A DNA stretch of 12,950 nucleotides from Bacteroidales bacterium (GTDB lineage Bacteria; Bacteroidota; Bacteroidia; Bacteroidales; UBA12077): the NCBI GenBank assembly GCA_030156305.1, contig JASGMZ010000064.1, positions 1 to 12,950 on the forward strand, in the 5' to 3' direction. The position numbers and the translations under genes were made by a program. Shown here piece by piece: positions 6,006 to 12,950 of the stretch (position 1 is its first letter; each line of letters begins with the position of its first letter). The notes under the pieces were generated by a model. It worked only from the letters and a program-made list of their open reading frames with translations. It made no database searches and was not told where the DNA came from.

Positions 6006-7638
6006 TCTCTTTTCGATCCAGATCATAAATATCATCGAAAAATTCAAAATCGGATTGACTATCTGCAGAACAAGTGATATATTGAATATGTATATCCATT
6101 TTTTGTGGTAAGTCAATAATATGATGTTCTTTTGCACTGATTAAAGTACTGAAATCAGTTTTATTTTGAGAAAAATTCTTGTCGATTAAATATTGTGCCA
6201 GTTTTTCCGGGTTTTGGAGTCGTATGCATCCATGCGAGTAAGTTCTGTTTTGGTTCTTAAATAAACTTTTGGCAGGTGTGTCGTGCAGATAAATGCTATA
6301 CTTGTTAGGAAATAAAAATTTAACCTGGCCCAGTGCATTATACGAGCTGTTTATTTGTCTTACCCAATACTGGTTTCCTAACGGGTCAGGTTTCGACCAG
6401 TCGATAATCGAATCAGGCACCCTTTCTTCATTATTATTAATGATAAAATATCCGTTGCGCGATAGATAACTTGAATCTTTTCTGATTTTATAAATCATTT
6501 CTTTATTCACAATACTTTTGGGTACGGTCCAGTAAGGATTGGCAATAACTTTTTCCAGGCTGCCCGAAAAACTTGGGGTGGGTGTATGTTTTTTGCCTAC
6601 AATTACATTAAAAACTTGCTTAATCTGATTTGATTCAATAACCCGAAGTTTAAATTCGGGAATATTTACAAATAAATAACTGTCACCAGAATGATTTAAT
6701 TTTCTTAGCCTGTTTAAATTTAAACAGGCCTGGAAATATTTCTGTTCCAGGAGCGATACCAGTTTTTCGTGTGTAGCATGATTCAAAATCGAATCGTGAG
6801 GCAAATTATATCGATCTTGTAATTTATAGAGAACATTCGATTTTTTGTTGATGTTGTTAAATTCGGGTAATTCACTAATTCCAGCATAAAAGAGGCTTTT
6901 GGCAAGTACCTTGTCGTCAATAAATGATGGGGTAGTATATTTTATCGATAAATTCATATCAATAAAATAAAACATTGAGTGCATAATATTTTTATATTGT
7001 ACTATTTGCGGTTGTACAGACTTAATTTTTTGTTGAAGATTTTTTTGCTCTATTGCTTCGTTTAAAAGATAAGGTAGGCCTTTTACAAATGATTGGTTAA
7101 TGGCCGAGTCCGTTTTTATAATTCCCTGATGTAAGAAAATTAATATTTTCAGAGCAGCAAAAGTGGTGTTTATTTCAAATTGAGCCCAATCGGCCTGTGA
7201 TATTTTAGTATTGAGTTGATTTATTTTTTGATGGAATGATTTTATATCCTCTAAATAAAAATAATCGAATGGAAAACCATAATATTTTGCACTATCTAAC
7301 AGATTGTAGATGATGTTGAAATGGGCCGTAGGTTTAAAATTTTTTATCCATGCCGGTTCAAAATTTCTTAGCTGATAAAATTCTATTAATAAGCTATTTA
7401 CCTGTTCATCGATATTTTTGATGGACACACTGTCATTAGCTGTTACTTGAGTACTTGCTTGTGAAGAAATAAGTTCTGCCAACCGGTAATTGTTTTCAAC
7501 AGGATAAGGACGATGGTAACTTACCATTAAAAGTAAAAACAGAAGCAGCAGTAAATTCCGAATCCCTGTAAAAAAGAATTTTTTAAATCTTTTTTCTTCG
7601 GGGAAATAAAAATTTAATAATTGATCTTCCGTTTTCAT
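5971..7638 (-). CDS. L,D-transpeptidase of the YcbB/LdtD type
   Basis: This 555-residue periplasmic enzyme is predicted to make 3-3 crosslinks in peptidoglycan, or to link proteins to it, using a catalytic Cys. Residues 27-40 are a Leu-rich membrane segment that may act as a signal anchor. About 78-235 match the helical scaffold domain of YcbB-like enzymes, and 300-320 carry the LNLNRLRKL stretch typical of this group. The YkuD catalytic domain spans about 321-500: IANPYWTVPKSIV at 365-377, YLHDTP with His452, and YSHGCIRL with nucleophile Cys471. A 22-bp palindrome lies in the coding sequence at residues 303-310. The tail of about 40 acidic residues after the catalytic domain is not explained. 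Its last 35 bases overlap the neighbouring convergent transpeptidase gene. No perfect promoter box is seen upstream; CAAATATT at 7706-7713 is one mismatch away in reverse. Confidence 0.9.
   Translation of the reverse strand: MKTEDQLLNFYFPEEKRFKKFFFTGIRNLLLLLFLLLMVSYHRPYPVENNYRLAELISSQASTQVTANDSVSIKNIDEQVNSLLIEFYQLRNFEPAWIKNFKPTAHFNIIYNLLDSAKYYGFPFDYFYLEDIKSFHQKINQLNTKISQADWAQFEINTTFAALKILIFLHQGIIKTDSAINQSFVKGLPYLLNEAIEQKNLQQKIKSVQPQIVQYKNIMHSMFYFIDMNLSIKYTTPSFIDDKVLAKSLFYAGISELPEFNNINKKSNVLYKLQDRYNLPHDSILNHATHEKLVSLLEQKYFQACLNLNRLRKLNHSGDSYLFVNIPEFKLRVIESNQIKQVFNVIVGKKHTPTPSFSGSLEKVIANPYWTVPKSIVNKEMIYKIRKDSSYLSRNGYFIINNNEERVPDSIIDWSKPDPLGNQYWVRQINSSYNALGQVKFLFPNKYSIYLHDTPAKSLFKNQNRTYSHGCIRLQNPEKLAQYLIDKNFSQNKTDFSTLISAKEHHIIDLPQKMDIHIQYITCSADSQSDFEFFDDIYDLDRKEINQIFPERMEI
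6708..6729. repeat. Perfect 22-bp palindrome inside the YcbB-type gene
   Basis: GCCTGTTTAAA (6708-6718) is followed directly by its reverse complement (6719-6729) with no loop. A second inverted repeat, CCTGGAA (6729-6735) with TTCCAGG (6745-6751), abuts it. The encoded residues belong to a stretch that looks conserved in the family, so codon constraint may explain part of the symmetry. Confidence 0.5.
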
Positions 7639-7982
7639 TTTTAAGAGCCTTTATTTAATTGTACGGTTAAATTTTTAAAAAGAATTATTTTTTAGATGAA
7701 CTACCCAAATATTTTGATAAACATTGTTGAAATGTAAACAAGTGATTCTTTTAATATTAAATAGCTGATAATCAAGTTTTTTTGTTTGTTGTTTTGTGAT
7801 AGATTGGGTGTTTTAAGCGTAATTTTAAGGTTGAATAAAAATGATAAGACTTCAACCGATAAAATAATTATTTACTTTATGTTAAAATATTTCTTTCTAT
7901 AAAAAATAAGTTGTTACACCCTTTATTTTATCATTAATTAATATATTTGGTATTATTTGGTTTTAATTATTAATCAAAGGTT
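7639..7982. other. 344-base divergent intergenic region
   Basis: This gap between divergently transcribed genes is very AT-rich and has no convincing ORF. It holds a 7-bp inverted repeat, GGTTGAA (7829-7835) with TTCAACC (7851-7857) around a 15-base spacer, which could be an operator but has no supporting context. The promoter box for the rightward operon is at 7942-7949. I see no tRNA, riboswitch or mobile-element remnant here. Confidence 0.5.
7942..7949 (+). promoter_or_regulatory. Bacteroidota -7 promoter box for the truncated hydrolase and TMTC-like operon
   Basis: TATATTTG is a perfect TAnnTTTG, 33 bases before the ATG at 7983. A TTG at 7911-7913 is 28 bases upstream, beyond the normal spacing. 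Because the hydrolase remnant overlaps the next gene and the GT2 follows 1 base later, this is probably the promoter for all three. Confidence 0.4.
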
Positions 7983-8417
7983 ATGGCCCAAAATCCAACT
8001 TTTATCCAGTTTTTACTTTTATTATCACTTTTATATCAATACACAATCTTTTATCGGGTAAAAAAGAAACCTGAAAAACTAATTCATGGTTATGTTAAAT
8101 CGGGATTTAAAGAAGTAAAAGATGCGTTTATCAACAATTTTACGGAACGTGGAGAATATGGAGCTGCATGTGCTATCTATTATAAAGGTAAAAAAGTAGT
8201 TGACCTTTGGGGAGGATATAAAAATTCAATAACCAAAGAACCATGGGAAGAAGATACTAAAGTTAACGTTTTCACCACAACCAAAGGGTTGGCTGCTATG
8301 TCGCCGGCCATTGCCCATTCAAAAGGGTGGCTCGGGTACAATAAAAAAGTTTTAACTTATTGGCCCGAATTTGCTCAAAAAGGTAAAGAGGATATTACAA
8401 TAAATCATTTTTTATGA
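7983..8417 (+). pseudogene. Truncated serine hydrolase (beta-lactamase/esterase EstB-like), N-terminal remnant
   Basis: The 144-residue product matches only the N-terminal third of class C beta-lactamase-related serine hydrolases, which are normally about 380-400 residues. After a hydrophobic segment (8-24) it has the family-like stretches IHGYVKSGFKEVKDAF (35-50), VVDLWGGY (72-79), VFTTTKGL (96-103) and YWPEFAQKGKEDITI (126-140). The SxxK catalytic motif reads T98-T-T-K101, so the nucleophile Ser is replaced by Thr. The frame stops at HFL just where relatives continue with a Ser-His block, and no C-terminal hydrolase sequence follows in any frame I could read. Its TGA overlaps the ATG of the next gene (ATGA). 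A deletion that removed the rest is the simplest reading. The remnant may still matter as the leader that couples translation of the downstream gene. An intentional small protein is possible but less likely. Confidence 0.75.
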
Positions 8418-10732
8418 AAAGTTTTTATAAATATTTATCTGTAATTATTTTAACATTTATCCTTTATGGAAATACGTTATTTCATGATTATGCGGTGGAT
8501 GATGCACTTGTTATTACTGAAAATGAATATACATTAAGCGGGTTTGAAGGGATTGATGATTTATTTTCGGAAGAGTTTTTTAATGGTTTCTTCGATCAGA
8601 AAAATAAGAAGCTAGTTGCAGGAGGCAGATACCGTCCATTATCAATGGTTACCTTTGCTGTTGAGTGGCAATTGATTATGGGAACACCCTTTGATGGAAT
8701 TAATCATTTACTGTTGGAACGTAAGATGAATCAACAAGCGAATCCCAATTTTATTTTACCTTCCCAAAAGTTATTAAAGAACCTAACGGTAACGATACAT
8801 ATTGAAAACGACCAGTTAAGAAAGCAACAGCAAAAAGCGATGCTGGAAAATGCAGAAGCCTTAAATCTACAAGAAAAAAATATAATCCTCCGTAATTTAG
8901 AAAGGATGCATAACCGGAGGCCGATAGTTTTATTTGTAAGTCATTTTATTAATGTTTTGCTTTATGCGTTAACAGGCGTGCTTTTATTATATATTTTTAC
9001 GTTAATTTTCCATCGATATAAATCCGAAAAATGGTTTTTATCTTTACCCTTGGTTGCAACATTGCTTTTTGTTTTACATCCAATTCATACCGAAGTGGTT
9101 GCTAATATTAAAGGGCGTGACGAAATTTTGTCACTCCTGGGTGCACTTTTAGCCGTATTATTTTCCTGGAAATATATCCAAAAGCATAAGGTACGCTATT
9201 TAATATTTAGTTTCATAGCATTTCTGGCAGGATTATTTTCAAAAGAAGTGGCTGTTACTTTTTTAGTAATTATTCCTTTGAGTATATATTTTTTTAAGAC
9301 TATAAAAGTAAAACCTAAAACGTATTTTATAATTCTTGTTCCCCTTGTATTAGGAACCATAATTTATTTTTATGTTCGCCATACTGTTATTGGAGAGATG
9401 AAATTCGAACCGAGTAATGAATTAATGAACAATTCGTTTTTAGGCATGAGCTTTAACGAAAAATATGCTACCATTTTTTATACATTGCTGCTTTATATTA
9501 AATTATTATTTTTCCCTCATCCGCTTACGTATGATTATTATCCTTATCATATTCCTATTATGAGCTGGTCACATATTTGGCCGATAGTTTCGCTTATGCT
9601 TCACTTTGCATTAATAATTTATGCTCTCCTCGGAATAAAGAAGAAAAAACTTATTTCATTTGGTATTTTGTTTTATATCATTGTTTTATCCCCTATGTCT
9701 AATATTTTATTTCCGATAGGAGTGTTTATGAATGAGCGGTTTGTATATGCTGCCTCTATCGGATTTGTCATAATTTTGGCCTATTTAATAACACAAAAAC
9801 TTCCTATTTGGATTAAAAACCAATCGGTAATTGTAGGTTTGTTAGTGGTGATTTTTTCATTATATACGATTAAAACTATTAGCCGGAACAGGGCATGGAA
9901 AAATGATTTTATTTTATTTACTACAGATGTTAAAACATCAGTGAATAGTGCAAAAAGTAATACATCTGCAGGAGGGAAACTGATAGAAGAGGCAGTTAAG
10001 CCTGAAAACAAAATAAAGCGGGAGGAATATCTAAATCAGGCCATTGGTTATTTGCACAAAGCCATTGAAATTCATCCGGAATATATTGATGCTCTTTTGT
10101 TAATGGGTAATGCTCAATGGGAGTTGTATCAAAATATAGATAGTGTTTTTACATACTATCAGAAAATTTTAGAACATAATCCTACTTATACGCGTGTTTA
10201 TAACAATATTTTTGATACAAAAATTAATAACATTTTTGATGACCCTGAGAGGGTAGATAGAAATTTAAAGCTGCTACACCAATTGGAAAAGTATCATCCA
10301 GGACATGAAGATGTAAATTATTATCTTGGACATATCTACGGGCGTTATAAGAATGATCTACAAAAATCATTAGAATACCTTAAAAAAACTGCAAAGATAA
10401 ATCCCAATAAGATTGAAGTTTATGAAGATTTGGGTGTTGTTTACGGAATATCCGGAAATTATACCGAATCGGTTAAAGCATTAGCTAAAGCCGTTCTGTT
10501 AGATAAGAAAGACCCGGTATTGAGAATCAATTTAGCCATGTCGTATTTAAAATTAGGAGAGAACAAAAAAGCAAAGCAAGTGATGGATGAAGCTTATAAA
10601 CTGGATTTTGAGCCTAAAGATGCTTCTGCTTTGGTTAATCTTGGTTATCTTTATCAAAATTTTGGAGAACAAGAAAAAATGAAATCGTGTTTTGTAAAGG
10701 CCCGGAATTTAAATCCTGGTTTGTTTAATTAA
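8414..10732 (+). CDS. Multi-pass membrane protein with C-terminal TPRs, TMTC-like GT-C glycosyltransferase candidate
   Basis: This 772-residue protein has an N-terminal membrane segment (8-20), then a conserved loop with the acidic pair DYAVDDA (Asp29/Asp30) and GGRYRPLS (70-77). About nine further hydrophobic segments lie between 171 and 487, including LHPIHTEVVANIKGRDEIL (221-239) and FSKEVAV (275-281). These signatures match DUF1736/TMTC-type proteins; the eukaryotic members are O-mannosyltransferases of the GT-C fold, with an acidic pair in the first outside loop. Residues 540-770 contain TPR-like repeats, for example AIGYLHKAIEIHPEYIDALL and SLEYLKKTAKINPNKIEVYEDLG. A charged, Gln/Lys-rich stretch at about 101-168 interrupts the usual order of motifs. 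The ATG overlaps the stop of the preceding gene, and a GT2 enzyme follows 1 base after its stop. The transfer activity is inferred from family and context. Confidence 0.75.
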   Translation: MKSFYKYLSVIILTFILYGNTLFHDYAVDDALVITENEYTLSGFEGIDDLFSEEFFNGFFDQKNKKLVAGGRYRPLSMVTFAVEWQLIMGTPFDGINHLLLERKMNQQANPNFILPSQKLLKNLTVTIHIENDQLRKQQQKAMLENAEALNLQEKNIILRNLERMHNRRPIVLFVSHFINVLLYALTGVLLLYIFTLIFHRYKSEKWFLSLPLVATLLFVLHPIHTEVVANIKGRDEILSLLGALLAVLFSWKYIQKHKVRYLIFSFIAFLAGLFSKEVAVTFLVIIPLSIYFFKTIKVKPKTYFIILVPLVLGTIIYFYVRHTVIGEMKFEPSNELMNNSFLGMSFNEKYATIFYTLLLYIKLLFFPHPLTYDYYPYHIPIMSWSHIWPIVSLMLHFALIIYALLGIKKKKLISFGILFYIIVLSPMSNILFPIGVFMNERFVYAASIGFVIILAYLITQKLPIWIKNQSVIVGLLVVIFSLYTIKTISRNRAWKNDFILFTTDVKTSVNSAKSNTSAGGKLIEEAVKPENKIKREEYLNQAIGYLHKAIEIHPEYIDALLLMGNAQWELYQNIDSVFTYYQKILEHNPTYTRVYNNIFDTKINNIFDDPERVDRNLKLLHQLEKYHPGHEDVNYYLGHIYGRYKNDLQKSLEYLKKTAKINPNKIEVYEDLGVVYGISGNYTESVKALAKAVLLDKKDPVLRINLAMSYLKLGENKKAKQVMDEAYKLDFEPKDASALVNLGYLYQNFGEQEKMKSCFVKARNLNPGLFN

Positions 10733-10733
10733 T

Positions 10734-11474
10734 ATGGTTGCTAACCAGAAAATACTAGTGGTATTACCAGCGTTTAATGCCGAAAAGACATTGGAAAAAA
10801 CGTATCGCGAAATTCCTTTCGACATTGTTGATGAGGTGCTTTTGGTCGATGATATGAGTCAGGACCATACTGTACAGAAAGCAAAAGAACTGGGTATAAA
10901 ACACATTGTTATACACGATAAAAATCAGGGTTATGGAGCTAACCAGAAAACCTGCTACCGCGAAGCTATTAAGCGGGATGCTGATATTATTGTTATGCTA
11001 CATCCCGATTATCAGTATACCCCAAAACTAATTCCTTCTATGGTACAAATTATTGCCCAACATATTTACCCTGTAGTTCTTGGTTCTCGTATTTTAGGCC
11101 GTGGAGCATTAAAAGGAGGTATGCCTGTATATAAATACATTTTTAACCGGATGCTTACCTTTATTCAGAATATTTTAATGGGCGCCAAACTTTCTGAATA
11201 TCATACCGGATACAGAGCATTTAGCAGGAAGGTGTTGGAAACCATAAATTTCGAAGCCAATTCCAATAACTTTGTTTTTGATAATCAGATGTTGGCACAG
11301 ATTCATTTTGCCGGCTTCGAAATAGCAGAAATAACCTGTCCCACAAAGTACGATAAAGATTCATCATCCATTAATTTTACCCAAAGCATAAAATATGGTT
11401 TGGGTGTATTAAAAACTTCTTTTCAATATTTTATGGAGAAATCAGGAATTTATCATTTTAAAATTTTTCATTAA
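10734..11474 (+). CDS. Family 2 glycosyltransferase, polyprenyl-phosphate-sugar synthase type
   Basis: This 246-residue GT-A enzyme resembles dolichol-phosphate mannose synthase and its bacterial relatives. It starts with VVLPAFNAEKTL (9-20), then the nucleotide-binding VDDMSQD with Asp39/Asp40, NQGYGAN (64-70), and DADIIVMLHPD (82-92), where the metal-binding region reads HPD rather than a plain DxD. GSR at 117-119 and HTGYRAFS (157-164) are typical of the group. There are no C-terminal membrane helices, so it is probably cytoplasmic or peripheral and would use a lipid phosphate at the inner leaflet. It begins 1 base after the TMTC-like gene, which indicates tight coupling and a shared pathway. 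Sugar identity (mannose, glucose or another) cannot be read from the sequence. Confidence 0.85.
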   Translation: MVANQKILVVLPAFNAEKTLEKTYREIPFDIVDEVLLVDDMSQDHTVQKAKELGIKHIVIHDKNQGYGANQKTCYREAIKRDADIIVMLHPDYQYTPKLIPSMVQIIAQHIYPVVLGSRILGRGALKGGMPVYKYIFNRMLTFIQNILMGAKLSEYHTGYRAFSRKVLETINFEANSNNFVFDNQMLAQIHFAGFEIAEITCPTKYDKDSSSINFTQSIKYGLGVLKTSFQYFMEKSGIYHFKIFH

Positions 11475-11514
11475 ATTTAACAGTTACCAGTTTTTTTTCT
11501 GATTTTTGTACCGA

Positions 11515-11522
11515 TATTTTTG
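11515..11522 (+). promoter_or_regulatory. Bacteroidota -7 promoter box for the exported protein gene
   Basis: TATTTTTG is a perfect TAnnTTTG, 20 bases before the ATG at 11543. No -33 TTG stands at the usual spacing. An AGAGG directly before the ATG is one of the few Shine-Dalgarno-like sites in the window. If the box is real, this gene is separate from the GT2 operon. Confidence 0.35.
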
Positions 11523-11542
11523 AATGATTAAAAAAGCAGAGG

Positions 11543-12295
11543 ATGAATAGGATTGTATTTATTGTGTTATGTTTTGTTCTTTTTAGCATAAACAGTTATG
11601 CTCAACATTTGAATAAAATTGGAAAAATTGAAGTTGAGGTTATTTCATCCTTAAAGCCTTATCGTATTGATTATGTTGCACAGAAAATTTACACTGACTC
11701 CTTAACCTTTAAAGGAAATACCTGGTATGCCATTGAAACTGGTTTTTTAACCTCACTGGAGTTGGCAAATAATGAAAAAGATAAGATTTTTTGTTATGAT
11801 CAAAATGGCCAATTAAAAGCTACTATTTTATCTAATCGAGTGATTAACCTGAAAGTTTCTAAAAAAGGGAATTCCATTGCCTGGTACGATAGTGAGCATA
11901 TAATAAAGTTAAACCTTAACACTTTTGCGTTAGATACCTTACAAGGATCTTTTGTCTATGCTTTTGTGAAACAAGATAAATTTATCTATTATGATCCTGA
12001 ACAAAAGGAAATTTTTTTTGATCAACAAAAGATCTCTCTATCGGATTCCCCTGTGCAATTTGTAGAATTTGATTCTAAAATTCTCGTTTGCACAAAAAAA
12101 TATCTTTATGAACTGAACCATCAGGAGTTGATTGCTGTCTATTCGTTTAAAGGTGTTTTTTTCGATTTAAAAATTATTGATGATGAACTTTTTTTCGTAG
12201 AAAAAATTGAAAAACGAAGGAAAACGGTGTTCAATCTTTATAAAACCAGTGATCTAAAACAATTTTATTTGGCAGATAAAATGGAAATGGAATAA
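11543..12295 (+). CDS. Exported protein of unknown function, possibly a beta-propeller
   Basis: I do not recognise a family for this 250-residue protein. It begins with a clear signal peptide: Asn-Arg, a hydrophobic core to about residue 17, then a likely cleavage after SYA, giving a mature start at Gln21. It has no lipobox and no later membrane segment. The mature part is made of short alternating beta strands, with recurring pieces such as IFCYDQNGQL (82-91), SIAWYDSEHIIKLNL (110-124) and KFIYYDPEQKEIFFD (145-159). This rhythm suggests WD- or TolB-like propeller blades, but there are too few for a complete propeller. It ends 6 bases from the stop of the convergent DDAH gene. A periplasmic binding or scaffold role is only a guess. 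Confidence 0.6.
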   Translation: MNRIVFIVLCFVLFSINSYAQHLNKIGKIEVEVISSLKPYRIDYVAQKIYTDSLTFKGNTWYAIETGFLTSLELANNEKDKIFCYDQNGQLKATILSNRVINLKVSKKGNSIAWYDSEHIIKLNLNTFALDTLQGSFVYAFVKQDKFIYYDPEQKEIFFDQQKISLSDSPVQFVEFDSKILVCTKKYLYELNHQELIAVYSFKGVFFDLKIIDDELFFVEKIEKRRKTVFNLYKTSDLKQFYLADKMEME

Positions 12296-12301
12296 TACAG
12301 G

Positions 12302-12950
12302 TTAAAAACGCAAGGATAAGCAGCTTAACCCACCATCCATTTTCTGAAATTCCGATACCTCGAGTTCAATGGTTTTATATCCCAGGTTCTCGATGGCTGC
12401 TTTGGTTTTAGGAAATCCGGCAGGGACTAAAACACAATCATTAATTCGTAATGCATTGGCTGCATATTCCTCATCTGGCCCTACAATTATCTGATGGTAA
12501 CTGCTTAAATCTTTTGCTGAGCAAAATGATTGGTGTAGAATAATATTGTTGTCACCTAAATAATTAACACCTGTTTTAAAATGCAGCATATTGCATACCG
12601 GAATGGTATAAACATCATAATGATAACTTTTTAAGATTTTGCTTAACTGTTTTGCTCCTGCTAAATTTGTCCTGCCTGACAGCCCGATATAAAATTTATG
12701 ATCAGCCTGCATAATATCACCACCGTCAAGCGTACCGGGTTTTTCTATGTAGTGTAATTTAAGTAAGGGTTTTAAAATTTCTTCTATGGCTTCTGTTTCG
12801 CCCAATCTTGATTTATCTCCCGGCCGGGTAATGACACCAAAATCTTTGGTAACCACAGCTGTATCTTCCACAAAACAGGAATCAGGATAGTTGGGGTCAG
12901 CTTCTAAAATAGTTAATTCTAATCCACACTTAATCAGTGCTTCGCAGTAT
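12302..12950 (-). CDS. Dimethylarginine dimethylaminohydrolase (DDAH), N-terminus beyond the window
   Basis: The frame stays open to the window edge and gives 215 residues, so a GTG at 12869-12871 is internal and not the start. It lies inside the conserved PDSCFVEDTAVV block. The protein matches the amidinotransferase-fold DDAH family, which hydrolyses N-omega-methylated arginines to citrulline and dimethylamine. Visible signatures, numbered from the first in-window codon, are VEDT (27-30) with substrate-binding acidic residues, TLDGGD (73-78), GLSGRTN (90-96), NMLHFKTG with catalytic-type His123, and GGLSCLSLRF with nucleophile Cys210. About 40 N-terminal residues are probably missing. A related arginine deiminase-like or citrulline-producing hydrolase is the main alternative. 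It is cytoplasmic and convergent with the exported protein gene. Confidence 0.85.
   Translation of the reverse strand, partial: YCEALIKCGLELTILEADPNYPDSCFVEDTAVVTKDFGVITRPGDKSRLGETEAIEEILKPLLKLHYIEKPGTLDGGDIMQADHKFYIGLSGRTNLAGAKQLSKILKSYHYDVYTIPVCNMLHFKTGVNYLGDNNIILHQSFCSAKDLSSYHQIIVGPDEEYAANALRINDCVLVPAGFPKTKAAIENLGYKTIELEVSEFQKMDGGLSCLSLRF

Noticed and set aside
7829..7857. Inverted repeat GGTTGAA/TTCAACC as a terminator or operator.
   Set aside because: No T tract follows on either strand, and no regulator gene or second copy supports an operator. It is recorded only in the gap description.
8400..8480. Frameshift that would restore the serine hydrolase downstream.
   Set aside because: The bases after 8414 encode the TMTC-like N-terminus in one frame, and no hydrolase motifs appear in the other frames.
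11475..11500. Possible terminator after the GT2 gene, with T8 at 11491-11498.
   Set aside because: The T run is present, but the bases before it do not form a convincing stem.
12302..12871. DDAH starting at the GTG at 12869-12871 as a complete short gene.
   Set aside because: The frame continues to the window edge with family-typical residues (ILEADPNYPDSCF) before the GTG, so the gene is only cut by the window.

Overview
The window looks like ordinary chromosome from an AT-rich member of the Bacteroidota. This rests on the gene set, the near absence of Shine-Dalgarno sequences, and a TAnnTTTG box (the known Bacteroidota -7 promoter element) 20 to 42 bases before the likely start codon of six genes or gene clusters. 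I see no rRNA, tRNA, CRISPR array, integrase or transposase gene.

Left part (1-3757): the last codons of what is probably a biotin-dependent carboxyltransferase, then a biotin carboxyl carrier protein. Converging on these is ispE, the isoprenoid-pathway CDP-ME kinase. It is transcribed away from dnaB, the replicative helicase. dnaB in turn runs tail to tail into a HAD-family nucleotidase of the YjjG type. These are housekeeping genes. The unusual points are a palindromic insert-like motif inside ispE, an SSB-like acidic tip on DnaB, and upstream TTG codons that are unlikely to be the true starts of dnaB and of the following lipoprotein gene.

Middle (3758-7982): a lipoprotein with a class I amidotransferase-like domain and a helical-repeat tail, then a 127-base imperfect palindrome resembling a non-autonomous mobile or REP-like element. 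After it come two L,D-transpeptidases of different families that converge and share their last 35 bases. Both are predicted to act on peptidoglycan in the periplasm.

Right part (7983-12950): a serine-hydrolase (beta-lactamase-like) gene cut off after 144 codons, with Thr in place of the catalytic Ser. It ends exactly where a large multi-pass membrane protein with a TPR tail begins. That protein resembles TMTC-type GT-C glycosyltransferases, and one base later follows a GT2 enzyme of the dolichol-phosphate-mannose-synthase type. I infer that this pair forms a lipid-linked-sugar donor and transfer module for glycosylating exported proteins. An exported protein of unknown function and a partial dimethylargininase (DDAH) gene, convergent with it, close the window.

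The window is mostly explained by known families. The items most worth a second look are the 127-base palindrome, the truncated hydrolase fused to the TMTC-like operon, and the GT-C/GT2 pair.
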